Origin: Natrarchaeobius halalkaliphilus
Lineage (GTDB): Archaea > Halobacteriota > Halobacteria > Halobacteriales > Natrialbaceae
NCBI RefSeq assembly: GCF_003841485.1
Contig: NZ_REFY01000001.1
Coordinates: 620,001-684,000, forward strand
DNA length: 64,000 nt
Direction of reading: 5' to 3'
Shown here: positions 16,948 through 26,029 of the stretch, one piece after another
Position numbering within the stretch: the first letter of the stretch is position 1
Layout: every line of letters starts with the position of its first letter
The notes under the pieces: model-generated
Seen by the model: the letters and a program-made list of their open reading frames with translations, nothing else
What the model was told of the DNA's origin: nothing
The model's database searches: none
Made by a program: the position numbers and the translations under genes

Positions 16948-17589
16948 CTACGGGCTCCGGTTCGATCCAGACACCGCCTCGAGTCGCGTCCGCGGAAAGG
17001 CGTAAACCGTCAGCGACGACGGAACGACGCCGTTGGGTTTCACGCTGGCGTGGGGATAAATCGCGGCGACGACGGGGACGTCGGGGTCGTACGCCGCGTT
17101 CGTCTCGTACTGAGCGACGGTGTCGTCGGTCGCCCGAACCCGGACGGCGTCAGCACGGTACTCGGAGACGTCGACGACGGTGAGCCGAGCCCCGGTCTCG
17201 CGGTCGGTAGCCGTATCACCCGACTGGAGGATGTGTTGCTCACAGTAATAGGGCTCGTGCGTGTCCTCGTCCACGAACGTCGTCTCGCCGCAGTCGCGAC
17301 ACGGAACGGCGATTTCGCCCGGTGGCGGCGTTCTCCCCGCCGTGATCTCGATGGCGATCCGGCGGACGTGCTTACACCGGACCCCGCGGAAGACGTGGTC
17401 CGGACACGTACAGCGGCCCGCCTCGAGGTCGACGAGGTAGGTGCGTTCGCTGGCCGATTCGACCTCGTAGAGGCCGTCTCCGAGCGGAAGGACGGACATC
17501 GGCTCGGCTCGCGCCCGTCGCGAGCGCTCGGTGAGGTGATCGGATTCCGGTACGGGAAGCGGCGCTTTCGGTGACGCTAGTGTTTTCAT
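16948..17589 (-). CDS. SWIM zinc finger protein
   Basis: 213 residues. The SWIM motif CxCx(n)CxH is seen in CTCPDHVFRGVRCKHVRRI (residues about 59-77), a zinc fold that binds DNA or proteins and is known from MuDR transposases and recombination-associated factors. A second zinc-like cluster (CRDCGETT and YYCEQH) follows at about residues 97-120. The remaining 90 residues are beta-rich and unassigned. The N-terminal 30 residues are basic and probably disordered. It is a single gene, convergent with hjc across two palindromic elements. In haloarchaea SWIM proteins can stand near RecA-family or helicase genes, which fits the repair-rich surroundings, but the partner is not known here. Confidence 0.8.
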   Translation of the reverse strand: MKTLASPKAPLPVPESDHLTERSRRARAEPMSVLPLGDGLYEVESASERTYLVDLEAGRCTCPDHVFRGVRCKHVRRIAIEITAGRTPPPGEIAVPCRDCGETTFVDEDTHEPYYCEQHILQSGDTATDRETGARLTVVDVSEYRADAVRVRATDDTVAQYETNAAYDPDVPVVAAIYPHASVKPNGVVPSSLTVYAFPRTRLEAVSGSNRSP

Positions 17590-17879
17590 GGGTGCGTCGG
17601 GTGTTCGACAGGTGTTCGGTCGACTGGCTATTCGAATAGAGTACGTTCTCGGGAAGTATAACGGCTCCGACGGTCCGGATAAATGTCCAGTCTGTCAGTC
17701 GGAGTGACGTGTTCAACGACGCGCGGTTGGCCGACTCCGGGCGTAGTACTCGAACGAACCGCCGGCGAGAAGAACCGCAGGTTCGAAACCGACCCCGAGC
17801 CCTCACGGATCCCGCCGCCGTCGGGATCGAGCCGTCGAACAACAGATGGTTTCTAAACGACCGCGCCCGTTCGTCCGCC

Positions 17880-18500
17880 ATGGGACTGTTGGACGGACTC
17901 CGTGCCGCGCTCGGATTGCGCGCCGAAGCCGACGCCAAACGCGACGCCGATCCCGACGACCTCTTCGGGATGAGCACCGCCTACGTCACGATGGAGGCCG
18001 AACTCGGCTACGAATCGCTTGACGTCGGTGCGCTCTGTTTCTCCGGCGTCGAGTCGAGTCGGTTTCGGGACGCGGTCGACGAGGTCGAGGCGATCTTAGA
18101 GGCGGGCAAAGAAGAGACCGGAACCGAGTTCTCGGTCTCGGCGGACGACCACGGGTATCACTGGGTGATCCTCGAGGACGACAATCCAGAGGACCTGATA
18201 ACGAGCATTCACTTCGCCGCCGACACGTTCGTCGAACACGGCTACGGCTCGCGGTTGCTGGCCGCCGTCTTCGCCTACGACGAACGGGCATCGACCGACG
18301 TGCGCGGGGTCGCCTACTGGATATACTCCTTTCGTCGGGGCTCGTTTTACCCCTTCGCGCCCCGGACCGACCGCGAGCGCGACTCGAGCGTCGAGTTCAA
18401 ACTCGAGGCCGCACTGGACGGCGAACTCGAGATCGAACGCGACAAGGAGTACTGGTATCCGCTGTGGCCGAGTCAGCACGGCACGCATCCCTGGGAGTGA
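17880..18500 (+). CDS. pspAB: PspA-associated protein PspAB
   Basis: 206 residues. It begins MGLLDGLRAALGLRAEADAK, then DLFGMSTAYVTMEAELGYES, the hallmark of the haloarchaeal PspAB family that accompanies PspA-type membrane stress proteins. The rest is an alpha/beta fold with no catalytic motif. The ATG at 17880 was chosen because the family N-terminus begins there; the upstream open frame from 17709 is not family-like. No pspA gene is in this window, so the partner is encoded elsewhere. It is a single gene with a short gap to the next. The family role is inferred to be in envelope stress. Confidence 0.85.
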   Translation: MGLLDGLRAALGLRAEADAKRDADPDDLFGMSTAYVTMEAELGYESLDVGALCFSGVESSRFRDAVDEVEAILEAGKEETGTEFSVSADDHGYHWVILEDDNPEDLITSIHFAADTFVEHGYGSRLLAAVFAYDERASTDVRGVAYWIYSFRRGSFYPFAPRTDRERDSSVEFKLEAALDGELEIERDKEYWYPLWPSQHGTHPWE

Positions 18501-18577
18501 CGGACAGCGGCGGACACCGGTCAGCGTGGACGTCAGATTGCGAACGGGTCGATCGCGCGGCGCGGATGTCGCATCCA

Positions 18578-18582
18578 TTATA
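18578..18582 (+). promoter_or_regulatory. TATA box of the PQQ-propeller gene
   Basis: ttata centred about 28 bp before the GTG at 18608 supports that codon as a leaderless start. The ATG at 18566 lies upstream of this box. Confidence 0.5.
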
Positions 18583-18607
18583 CGGGTCCGATCGGTACAC
18601 CGAGTCA

Positions 18608-19723
18608 GTGACAGCGTGGAACCAGTTCAAGCGAGATCGGCGGAACGGCGGCCAGCGTCGCGATGTCGAGGGACCCCATCGCGTCGAGGAGGCCTGGACG
18701 GTCGACCTCGTCGGCCCCGTCGGATCGCCAGTACTCGACCGCGATACCGTCTTCGTCGGAACGAGTCGTGGAAACGTCTACGCACTCGACCGCGAGGACG
18801 GACGACGACGGTGGGTGTTCGAGACGATGACCGCGACAGATGTGACGCCGGTCGTCACGCGCGAGGCCGTTCACGTGGGAACGAAAGAGGGGACGATCTA
18901 CAGCCTCGAGCCGGCGACCGGTGAGCAGCGCTGGGAAGCCGATCTCCCAGGATCGCACACGACCGCACTGGCAGTTTCGGACGGCCAACTCTACGCCGGG
19001 CACACGGCGGGATGTTCGGCGCTCGAGACGGCGACCGGAGCGGAGGTCTGGACGCACGAAACTGACGCACCCGTCGCCGGCAGTCCGGCGATCGACGACG
19101 ACCGAGAGTGGAGCCAGCCCCGCGTCTTCGTCGGCACCGACGACGAGACGGTTCTGAGCCTCGAAAGCGAAAGCGGCGAGGAGAGCTGGAGCGTCCCGGC
19201 GGACGGGGCCGTCACAGACGGGCCGACGGTGGCTGACGGGCGCGTCTACGTCGGTGACGACGGGGGGACCATGCTCGCACTCGACGGCGAAACCGGTCAG
19301 TCGTGGTTCACCTACGAGATCCGAGGTGCGTTCACGTCGTCAGCGACGGTGCTCGGCGACGAGAGCGAGACTGAAGAAGAAGACGGAACCACGTTCATCG
19401 GTGCCGACGACGGCTACCTCCACGTCACCGGTACCACCTTCGGCCGGCGAAAGGTCCGCGGCTGGCTGTTCGCAAAGAAGGGGATCGCACTCGACGGCGA
19501 GGTTCGCTCGAGTCCGATCGTCGTCGGCGATGTCGTCTGCGTTGGCGACTCCACTGGATCGCTCTACGGAATCGACGCCGAGGAGTTCGATCACCTCTGG
19601 CACTTCCGAACGGAGGGACCGATCTCGAGTACCCCGGCGGTCGGAAACAACAGGCTCTTCGTCGGAAGCGAGGACGAACGGCTCTACTGTCTCGAGTGGA
19701 CGCCTGGCGACCCGAAACCGTAA
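18608..19723 (+). CDS. PQQ-like beta-propeller repeat protein
   Basis: 371 residues from the GTG at 18608, giving M-TAWNQFKRDRRNGG, the usual beginning of this haloarchaeal family. An in-frame ATG at 18566 is the alternative. It is built from about seven blades, each with the YALDxExGxxxW signature: VYALDREDGRRRWVFET, IYSLEPATGEQRWEAD, CSALETATGAEVWTHET, VLSLESESGEESWSV, MLALDGETGQSWFTYE, LYGIDAEEFDHLWHF and a closing blade LYCLEWTPG. These propellers are scaffolds in export complexes or dehydrogenases, but there is no signal peptide and no PQQ-enzyme residue, so a cytoplasmic binding role is likely. The following 250 bp up to radA are promoter DNA. Confidence 0.85.
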   Translation: MTAWNQFKRDRRNGGQRRDVEGPHRVEEAWTVDLVGPVGSPVLDRDTVFVGTSRGNVYALDREDGRRRWVFETMTATDVTPVVTREAVHVGTKEGTIYSLEPATGEQRWEADLPGSHTTALAVSDGQLYAGHTAGCSALETATGAEVWTHETDAPVAGSPAIDDDREWSQPRVFVGTDDETVLSLESESGEESWSVPADGAVTDGPTVADGRVYVGDDGGTMLALDGETGQSWFTYEIRGAFTSSATVLGDESETEEEDGTTFIGADDGYLHVTGTTFGRRKVRGWLFAKKGIALDGEVRSSPIVVGDVVCVGDSTGSLYGIDAEEFDHLWHFRTEGPISSTPAVGNNRLFVGSEDERLYCLEWTPGDPKP

Positions 19724-19944
19724 CCCAGCGTCTGACGAGCGGGCGACCCAGTAATCGGTACTTTACGCTCCCTCGTTCGCCAGCGTGTCGCTCGAAGAGA
19801 CTGGGGCCCCAGCGACGATCGGCGTCGCTTCTCGTTCGTGAATCGATCGGCGTCGCTGCTCTTTCGCACATAAACTGTCGTCTCCGTCCTCGAGTATCCC
19901 GCCGCACGCTGGCACTTTCACTTTCACTTTCCTGTAAACGGGGG

Positions 19945-19950
19945 TTTATG
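19945..19950 (+). promoter_or_regulatory. TATA box of radA
   Basis: tttatg lies 25-30 bp upstream of the radA ATG at 19975. Just upstream, the hexamer ctttca occurs three times in a row with one mismatch (19914-19931), a possible activator or BRE-extended element. Confidence 0.5.
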
Positions 19951-19974
19951 GGGTGACCGAGACAACGACGAAGT

Positions 19975-21006
19975 ATGCCCGAAGTCAATCTCGAGGAACT
20001 CCCCGGCGTCGGACCGGCAACCGCAGACAAACTCCAGGAAGCAGGATTCGACTCGTTTCAGAGTCTGGCCGTCGCCTCTCCCTCCGAACTCTCGAACACG
20101 GCGGACGTCGGTGAATCGACCTCGGCGGATATCGTTCGTGCTGCCCGCGACGCCGCCGATATCGGTGGTTTCGAGACCGGTTCGACGGTGCTCGAGCGAC
20201 GAAACGAGATCGGCAAGCTGACCTGGCACATCGACGAGGTCGACGATCTGCTCGGCGGCGGAATCGAAACCCAGTCGATCACCGAAGTGTACGGTGAGTT
20301 CGGCTCCGGGAAGTCCCAGGTCACCCATCAGATGGCCGTCAACGTCCAGCTTCCACAGGAAGTCGGTGGGCTCCACGGGAGCGCGATCTTCGTCGACTCC
20401 GAGGACACGTTCCGTCCCGAGCGGATCGACGACATGGTTCGCGGCCTGCCGGACGAGGCCATCGACGCGACGCTCGATGACCGCGAAATAGAGGGGTCCG
20501 CGACCGACGAGGAGGCGGTCGACGAACTCATCGACGACATCCTCGACAAGATCCACGTCGCGAAGGCGTTCAACTCGAACCACCAGATGCTGCTCGCGGA
20601 GAAAGCAAAGGAGCTCGCGAGCGAGCACGAGGATTCGGAGTACCCCGTTCGATTGCTCGCGATCGACTCGCTGACCGCACACTTCCGTGCGGAGTACGTC
20701 GGTCGTGGCCAGCTTGCAGACCGACAGCAGAAGTTGAACAAACACCTCCACGATCTGGACAAGGTCGGAAACCTCTACAACGCCGCCGTCGTCGTGACGA
20801 ATCAGGTCGCCTCGAACCCCGACTCGTTCTTCGGTGACCCGACACAGCCGATCGGTGGCAACATTCTCGGTCACAAATCGACGTTCCGGATCTACCTCCG
20901 CAAGTCCAAAGGCGACAAACGGATCGTCCGGCTGGTCGACGCCCCGAACCTTGCCGACGGCGAAGCCGTCATGCGAGTACAGGGTGACGGTCTGAAGCCG
21001 GAGTAA
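19975..21006 (+). CDS. radA: DNA repair and recombination protein RadA
   Basis: 343 residues, the usual archaeal RadA length. This recombinase forms filaments on single-stranded DNA and drives strand exchange. The N-terminal helix-hairpin-helix domain ([20 protein letters not shown]) precedes the RecA core. Walker A is GEFGSGKSQ and Walker B lies in [15 protein letters not shown]. The L2 region reads [20 protein letters not shown]. An acidic stretch ([17 protein letters not shown]) is the usual halophile insertion. It has its own TATA box. The palindromic repeat at 21111 lies between it and sufU. It probably cooperates with Hjc (16157) and Hef (28988) in fork repair. Confidence 0.97.
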   Translation: MPEVNLEELPGVGPATADKLQEAGFDSFQSLAVASPSELSNTADVGESTSADIVRAARDAADIGGFETGSTVLERRNEIGKLTWHIDEVDDLLGGGIETQSITEVYGEFGSGKSQVTHQMAVNVQLPQEVGGLHGSAIFVDSEDTFRPERIDDMVRGLPDEAIDATLDDREIEGSATDEEAVDELIDDILDKIHVAKAFNSNHQMLLAEKAKELASEHEDSEYPVRLLAIDSLTAHFRAEYVGRGQLADRQQKLNKHLHDLDKVGNLYNAAVVVTNQVASNPDSFFGDPTQPIGGNILGHKSTFRIYLRKSKGDKRIVRLVDAPNLADGEAVMRVQGDGLKPE

Positions 21007-21110
21007 GCCTACCGTCGCCATCCACCGTCGGTACAAGAGAAGGGGGGCCTCACCAAGATCGGTTCGGAGAGCGCTGAACGCCCGGAAAATTCGACGAGGA
21101 AAACGCGTCT

Positions 21111-21188
21111 TACGGTCTGCTGTAAGTCGTTTCCGATACAACCGCGACACGTCTGCGGTTGCACGATAATTCGGTACAGCAGTCCGTA
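21111..21188. repeat. 78-bp near-palindromic intergenic element, copy 4
   Basis: The left end is tacggtctgctgtaa and the right end, reversed, is tacggactgctgtacc. The inner stem aaccgc/gcggtt surrounds gacacgtct, almost the same loop as copy 2 (gacccgtct). Its right end abuts the TGA stop of sufU, as copy 2 abuts the hjc stop. Confidence 0.8.
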
Positions 21189-21608
21189 TCAGTCTTCGGT
21201 CGACGTCTTCTCTTTCTCGAGTTCGCCTCTGTAGATCTCCGCGCCGTCCTGGGCGACTTTCTCCGCGAGTACCGCACATTTGATCCGCATCGGTGAGATG
21301 TCGACGCCGAGCATGTCGACGATATCGTCCCGGTCCATTTCGAGGAGGTCGTCGATGCTCTTGCCCGCGAGTTCGCCCGAGAGCATGCTCGCGGAGGCCT
21401 GGCTGATCGCACAGCCGTCACCGGAGAACGCGACGCGTTCGATCGTCTCGTCGTCCTCAGCGAGTTCGACGTCCATGCGGATCTCGTCGCCACACATCGG
21501 ATTCTCGCCGATGTGGGTGAAGGTTGGATCCTCGAGTGTCCCGTAGTTTCGCGGGTTCTTGTAGTGGTCGAGGATCTGCTGTCGGTACATATCCGATCCC
21601 AGTCCCAT
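21189..21608 (-). CDS. sufU: Fe-S cluster assembly scaffold protein SufU/IscU family
   Basis: 139 residues. Scaffold proteins hold a nascent Fe-S cluster and pass it to apoproteins. The three cluster or zinc cysteines are in ENPMCGDEIRMD, FSGDGCAISQASASM and MRIKCAVLAEK, the expected order and spacing. The insertion between the second and third Cys (GKSIDDLLEMDRDD) is the SufU-type feature. The N-terminus MGLGSDMYRQQILDHYKNPRNYG is the family start. It lies opposite a ferredoxin gene (21805), which may be a client. It is a single gene, tail-to-tail with radA across repeat copy 4. Confidence 0.92.
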   Translation of the reverse strand: MGLGSDMYRQQILDHYKNPRNYGTLEDPTFTHIGENPMCGDEIRMDVELAEDDETIERVAFSGDGCAISQASASMLSGELAGKSIDDLLEMDRDDIVDMLGVDISPMRIKCAVLAEKVAQDGAEIYRGELEKEKTSTED

Positions 21609-21804
21609 CGTTGTCCTCGAGTAGACCGGAAGGTTGTAAAAGGGTTCCGGGGAGTGGCGTCGTCACGTTACCGAAATCAGTTACTTGAGAAGGTCTCGCA
21701 CGTGTCTCCGCGAACAGTCGTTACCGGGACGGGTCTCGATCCGTCGTCGCTCGTGGCGAACGGCATCCCGTCAGCACTTTATCGGTGTCGAACAAAGTCT
21801 GCCC

Positions 21805-22050
21805 ATGAAAGTCGAGTTCGACGAGGACACCTGTATCGGAATGTACCAGTGTGTCGCAGAGTGGGACGCCTTCTCGGAGGATAAAGCGAAGGGGAAGGCG
21901 ATCCTCGAGGAAAGCGAAGAGGTCGAAGACGGGGTTTTCGTTCGCGAAGTGCCCGAAGACGCAGAGCTGGACGCGAAGTTCGCGGCCCGAACCTGTCCGG
22001 TCGACGCGATCGTAATCTACGACGACGACGGCGAGCAGCTTATCCCCTGA
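21805..22050 (+). CDS. Small ferredoxin, probably [3Fe-4S]
   Basis: 81 residues from the ATG at 21805. The cluster-binding region is DTCIGMYQC with Cys10 and Cys16, and Met13 where four-cysteine ferredoxins have Cys. The last ligand is Cys64 in ARTCPVDAI. Three cysteines predict a [3Fe-4S] cluster, as in actinomycete P450 partner ferredoxins. That is interesting because a cytochrome P450 gene starts 750 bp downstream. The acidic middle (EESEEVEDGVFVREVPED) is typical of halophiles. A role as P450 or other electron donor is inference. Confidence 0.88.
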   Translation: MKVEFDEDTCIGMYQCVAEWDAFSEDKAKGKAILEESEEVEDGVFVREVPEDAELDAKFAARTCPVDAIVIYDDDGEQLIP

Positions 22051-22064
22051 CCGTCACGCTTCGA

Positions 22065-22721
22065 TTATCGTCGCAGTGCCGCGTCGACGAGTTTTGACTC
22101 GATCGTTCGAAGCAGCGTCGACGCCGCGCTCTCGGAACACTCGAGTCGCGTTGCGACCTCGGCCAGGGATCCCGTCCTCGGAACGTCGTAGTAGCCGGCC
22201 GCTCGAGCTGCTTTCATCGCCTCGAACTGCCGTCCAGTAAGCCTACCGGCGAGCGTTTCGGCCTCGCGCTGGTGGTCGCTGATTCGATCGACCTCGACGC
22301 CGACATCGTCGGGGAAACGCTCGACCAGATCCGTCAGCGCGTCGGGTTCCCCGAGGACGGTGACGTGGACGGTTTCCCGGCCGGTGTAGACGACCGGCGG
22401 GACGACGACGAGACCGGGAGCATCGAACGCTCCCATCAGCGTCGAATCGGCGGCGCGAACGTCCATAACTGCGTACGCGTAGAACGTATCCCGATCGATA
22501 GGCGTGAGATCGAACCGGTGAACGACGTCCAGGTCCGTCGCCGTCTCTCGGATCGCATCGCGGTCACCGACGATCAGTGAGAGAAACCGGACTCGACCCG
22601 TCTCGATATCGACGTGCCACGAGAGGAGTTCTTCCCGGTGGAACTCGAGGTCCGAATCGGGGACAGGTATAGGCAGTTGCATCCGATTCGGCAGTCGGAA
22701 CGTCAGATCCGTCGACTGCAT
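22065..22721 (-). CDS. HTH_10 (bacterio-opsin activator-like) transcriptional regulator
   Basis: 218 residues from the ATG at 22721 (MQSTDLTFRLPNRMQLP). The N-terminal 150 residues form the bat-type sensor domain. The C-terminal LTGRQFEAMKAARAAGYYD and SLAEVATRLECSESAASTLL segments are the HTH_10 DNA-binding domain (recognition helix ECSESAASTLLR). Family members activate membrane-protein and metabolic genes in haloarchaea. It is divergent from the P450 gene, with 80 bp between start codons; the shared gap contains gtataaag (about 22741-22748) as a possible TATA box. It is a strong candidate regulator of that P450. Confidence 0.85.
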   Translation of the reverse strand: MQSTDLTFRLPNRMQLPIPVPDSDLEFHREELLSWHVDIETGRVRFLSLIVGDRDAIRETATDLDVVHRFDLTPIDRDTFYAYAVMDVRAADSTLMGAFDAPGLVVVPPVVYTGRETVHVTVLGEPDALTDLVERFPDDVGVEVDRISDHQREAETLAGRLTGRQFEAMKAARAAGYYDVPRTGSLAEVATRLECSESAASTLLRTIESKLVDAALRR

Positions 22722-22801
22722 ACGCACACGTCGGGCCACAGTATAAAGAAGTTCAGTGGTTCGGGACAGAGCCGACGTTCGTCCACGCCGTTCGTACAAT
22801 C

Positions 22802-24226
22802 ATGGCCGAGACGCACACGGTGCAATCCGACGACGGGACGTCCACTTCGAAGACGAATCGATCGAACGCCGAGCGACCGCCGCGATTGCGCGGGTTTCCG
22901 CTGATCGGACGGACTCTGTCGATCGCCCGCGATCCACTCGAATTCCTCGAGTCGGCTCGCGAGTACGACGACGTGGTGGTCTACGAGGCGTACGGCACCG
23001 AGTTCGCGCTCGTCTCCGATCCAGCGCTCGTCGAGACGATCCTCGTCTCCCGCGCCGACGAGTTCCGTAAGGGGGAGTTCGAAACCGGCTTCGGTGAGCT
23101 CATCGCTCCTTCGGGAATCGCGTTCACCGAAGGCGAACGGTGGCGTCGCCAGCGAAATCTGTTGCAGTCATCGTTTACGCCCGATCGGGTCCGCTCCGCC
23201 GCCGACGGAATGGTCACGGAAGCGTCGGCGCTCGTCGACGGCTGGGACGACGGCGAAACAATCGTCCTTCGGGATGCGCTGTCGGCGTACACCCTTCGCG
23301 TGCTCAGCCGAACGTTGTTCGATCTGCCGCTCGAGGACGACCGAACTGCGATCGTCAGGCGGGCGACGACCGCTCTGGACGAGTACGCCTCCCCCCGGCG
23401 GCTGGCGCTCGAGTCGATCGTTCCGTCGTGGCTTCCGACTCCGGCCGAACGGAAGTACGAGAACGCGATGGGAGACCTCGAGGCGCTCGTCGCGGACCTG
23501 GTCGAGACGCGACGTACGAAGGACGCAGCGGGTGACGATCTCCTCTCCCTGTTGGCCCGCGCGGAGTATCCGGACGGCACCCGGCTCACTCCGACGGAAA
23601 TCCGGGATCAACTCGTCACGTTCCTCTTTGCCGGCCACGAGACGACTGCGACGACACTCACGTTCGCCTGCTGGTTGCTCGCGGACGATTCAGCAGTGCG
23701 GAGCGAACTCGAGCGAGAACTCGAGGCCGTCTGTGGCGATCGGGATCCGACGATCGCTGATCTCGAGGACCTCGAGTACACCGAGGCCGTCGTCAACGAG
23801 GCGATGCGACTGTACCCACCAATAACGAGTATCTATCGAGAACCATGCGCCGAGACGGTGCTGGGAAACCACCTCATCCCGGCCGGAACGACCCTGCAGC
23901 TTCCGGTGTACGGCATCCACCGCGACGATCGCTGGTGGTCCGCCCCCGAGGCGTTTCGACCCGAACGGTGGCTAAACGGGTCGAACGGGGGTCTAACGCG
24001 CGACGATCGGGAGCGACCCGAGTACGCCTACTACCCCTTCGGCGGCGGACCGCGTCACTGTCTGGGAATGCGTTTTGCGATGGTCGAACTGCAACTAGCG
24101 CTCGCCACGCTCGTATCGAAGATCGTCCTCGAACAGGTCACCGAATCGCTCGAGCCGTCGCTCGGAGTGACGCTGGATCCGGGCTCGGTCGAAGCTCGAG
24201 TTCGAAAACGGGAGAATAGTCGCTGA
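22802..24226 (+). CDS. Cytochrome P450
   Basis: 474 residues. The I-helix oxygen-activation motif is LFAGHETTATTLTF. The ExxR is in EAVVNEAMRLYPPI. The haem loop is YPFGGGPRHCLGMRFA with the axial Cys420. These define an active P450 of the CYP102/CYP197-like bacterial and archaeal branch. There is no membrane anchor, so it is soluble. The first 30 residues (ETHTVQSDDGTSTSK) are a disordered lead. It needs an electron donor, and the small [3Fe-4S]-type ferredoxin at 21805 is close on the same strand. The substrate is unknown; carotenoid or fatty-acid oxidation are the usual guesses. It is probably controlled by the divergent HTH_10 gene. Confidence 0.95.
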   Translation: MAETHTVQSDDGTSTSKTNRSNAERPPRLRGFPLIGRTLSIARDPLEFLESAREYDDVVVYEAYGTEFALVSDPALVETILVSRADEFRKGEFETGFGELIAPSGIAFTEGERWRRQRNLLQSSFTPDRVRSAADGMVTEASALVDGWDDGETIVLRDALSAYTLRVLSRTLFDLPLEDDRTAIVRRATTALDEYASPRRLALESIVPSWLPTPAERKYENAMGDLEALVADLVETRRTKDAAGDDLLSLLARAEYPDGTRLTPTEIRDQLVTFLFAGHETTATTLTFACWLLADDSAVRSELERELEAVCGDRDPTIADLEDLEYTEAVVNEAMRLYPPITSIYREPCAETVLGNHLIPAGTTLQLPVYGIHRDDRWWSAPEAFRPERWLNGSNGGLTRDDRERPEYAYYPFGGGPRHCLGMRFAMVELQLALATLVSKIVLEQVTESLEPSLGVTLDPGSVEARVRKRENSR

Positions 24227-24296
24227 TCGATCGCACCGGCGGCAGGTACCCGAGGCCGGCGCGCGCAGTGACGTTCGTCGGTCTGGTTGCCGACTT

Positions 24297-25211
24297 TCAA
24301 GCGATCTTGTCGTACTGGTCCGAGAGCTTCTCGGCGGCTTCACCGAGCTGGTTGCGCTCGAACTCGGTAAGGTCCCACTCGACGACTTCCTCGACGCCGT
24401 TCGCGCCGAGTTTGACGGGGACGCCGAAGGCGGTGTCCTCGTGACCAAACTCGCCCTCGAGGACGACGCTTGCGGGAAGGACTTCGCCGGTATCACGGAG
24501 GATCGCTTCGACCGTGTGGCCAACGCCGGTCGCCGGCCCCCACTCCGTTGCGCCTTTCTTCTCGATGACGTTCATCGCGGATGTCTGTAGTTCCTCGAGG
24601 AGTTCCGTTTTCTCGTCGTCGGTGAACTCGAGGTCGCGGCCGTTGACGCGGACCTTCGAGAAGACGGGGACCTGTGCGTCGCCGTGTTCTCCGAGAATCG
24701 TCGCCTCGACGTTCTGGACGGGGACGTCGTAGCGCTGGGCGATGACGTATCGAAACCGAGCGGAGTCGAGTCGGCCGCCGAAGCCGATTACCTGCTCTCG
24801 AGCGCGGTCGCCGGCCTCGTAGAGGTGGCGGTTGAGCAAGTCGACCGGATTCGACGTCGTGACGGTGATGAAGTCGTCGTTGTGTTCGGCAAGCGAGGAG
24901 CCGATGTCCTCCATGATCGGTGCGTTGTCACCCGCGAGATCGATTCGAGTCTGTCCTGGCTGGCGCGGAATGCCCGCAGTGATGACGACGACGTCCGAGC
25001 CCGCGGTGTCCTCGTAGTCCCCCTGACGAATCGTCGTATTCGAGTCGTAGGCCACGCCGTGGTTGGTGTCGGCAGCCTGACCTATCGTCGTGTCTTCCTG
25101 ATCTGGAATATCTACGAAGACGAGTTCGTCTGCGACGTCCCGAAGCGCGATGTTGTAGCCTGCGGCGGCCCCGACCGTTCCAGCCGCGCCGACCACGCTA
25201 ACTTTCGTCAT
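24297..25211 (-). CDS. mdh: Malate dehydrogenase (LDH-like, halophilic)
   Basis: 304 residues from the ATG at 25211 ([20 protein letters not shown]). It oxidises malate to oxaloacetate with NAD in the citric acid cycle. The nucleotide-binding glycine motif is [11 protein letters not shown]. The segment [17 protein letters not shown] places Arg at the position that selects malate over lactate. The catalytic His is in [10 protein letters not shown]. The sequence closely follows the well-studied Haloarcula malate dehydrogenase, including the acidic surface. The start is supported by an AT-rich box about 28 bp upstream. It is a single gene. Confidence 0.95.
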   Translation of the reverse strand: MTKVSVVGAAGTVGAAAGYNIALRDVADELVFVDIPDQEDTTIGQAADTNHGVAYDSNTTIRQGDYEDTAGSDVVVITAGIPRQPGQTRIDLAGDNAPIMEDIGSSLAEHNDDFITVTTSNPVDLLNRHLYEAGDRAREQVIGFGGRLDSARFRYVIAQRYDVPVQNVEATILGEHGDAQVPVFSKVRVNGRDLEFTDDEKTELLEELQTSAMNVIEKKGATEWGPATGVGHTVEAILRDTGEVLPASVVLEGEFGHEDTAFGVPVKLGANGVEEVVEWDLTEFERNQLGEAAEKLSDQYDKIA

Positions 25212-25489
25212 ACCACGTAATGGTCCGCCTGCCCCTGCGTTAAATCCGTCGAAACCGCCTCTCTCAGACGTTTTGACGATAAGAATGACGACGATTGTCG
25301 AATAGCGACGTTCGATACGAGGCTCATCGGAATCGAAATACGAGTACGGTTTCTGGCGACCCAGGAGAACCACTTTCGATTTACGCTGGCGGATAGCCGC
25401 GTGCAGGGCGAGCGGATCGGGGAGTGGATCCCGACGAACTACCTCCGTCCGGTCGAGTGAGTGAAGGGGGCGGGCCGACAACCGGCCGT

Positions 25490-25942
25490 ATGCGCGTGAG
25501 TGTCATCGGCGGTGGAACGATCACGGACAGTCAACGAACGCTCTCGGAGGCGGTCGGTCGGGAACTCGCCGCTCGCGACCACGTGGTCGTCTGTGGTGGG
25601 CTCGGCGGAACGATGGCGGCCGTCTGTCGCGGTGCTAAACGGAACGGCGGGACGACGATCGGTATCCTTCCGGGCGACAGTCGCGGCGCGGCCAACGACG
25701 ACGTCGACGTGGCGATCGCGACCGGCCTCGGCCACGCCAGGAACACACTCGTCCCGCTGAACGGCGACGCGGTGATCGCACTCGCGGGCAGCGCCGGCAC
25801 GCTCTCGGAGATCGGTTTTGCCGCGGTTTACGGCCGCCCGATCGTCAGCCTCGGTAGCCGCGAGATCGACGGCCTGGATATCGAGGTCGTCGAGACGCCC
25901 GCGGAGGCGGTCGAGGCGGTAGAAGCCGCCGTGTCCAGCTGA
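25490..25942 (+). CDS. TIGR00725-type SLOG/Rossmann protein
   Basis: 150 residues from the ATG at 25490 ([20 protein letters not shown]). Diagnostic pieces are [29 protein letters not shown]-like ([14 protein letters not shown]) and the [12 protein letters not shown] loop that replaces the PGGxGT motif of LOG/lysine decarboxylase-like proteins. These bind a nucleotide-like ligand in a Rossmann fold. Some relatives cleave cytokinin monophosphates, but this family has no assigned reaction. It is a single gene between mdh and a zinc-ribbon gene. Confidence 0.85.
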   Translation: MRVSVIGGGTITDSQRTLSEAVGRELAARDHVVVCGGLGGTMAAVCRGAKRNGGTTIGILPGDSRGAANDDVDVAIATGLGHARNTLVPLNGDAVIALAGSAGTLSEIGFAAVYGRPIVSLGSREIDGLDIEVVETPAEAVEAVEAAVSS

Positions 25943-26029
25943 TTCGGGCACTCGAGTCAGACGGTTGGGACGTGCTCTCGACCATCGCCTGTCGTAGCCT
26001 TTTCGGCGTCAGAGTACATCTAGACGGAC

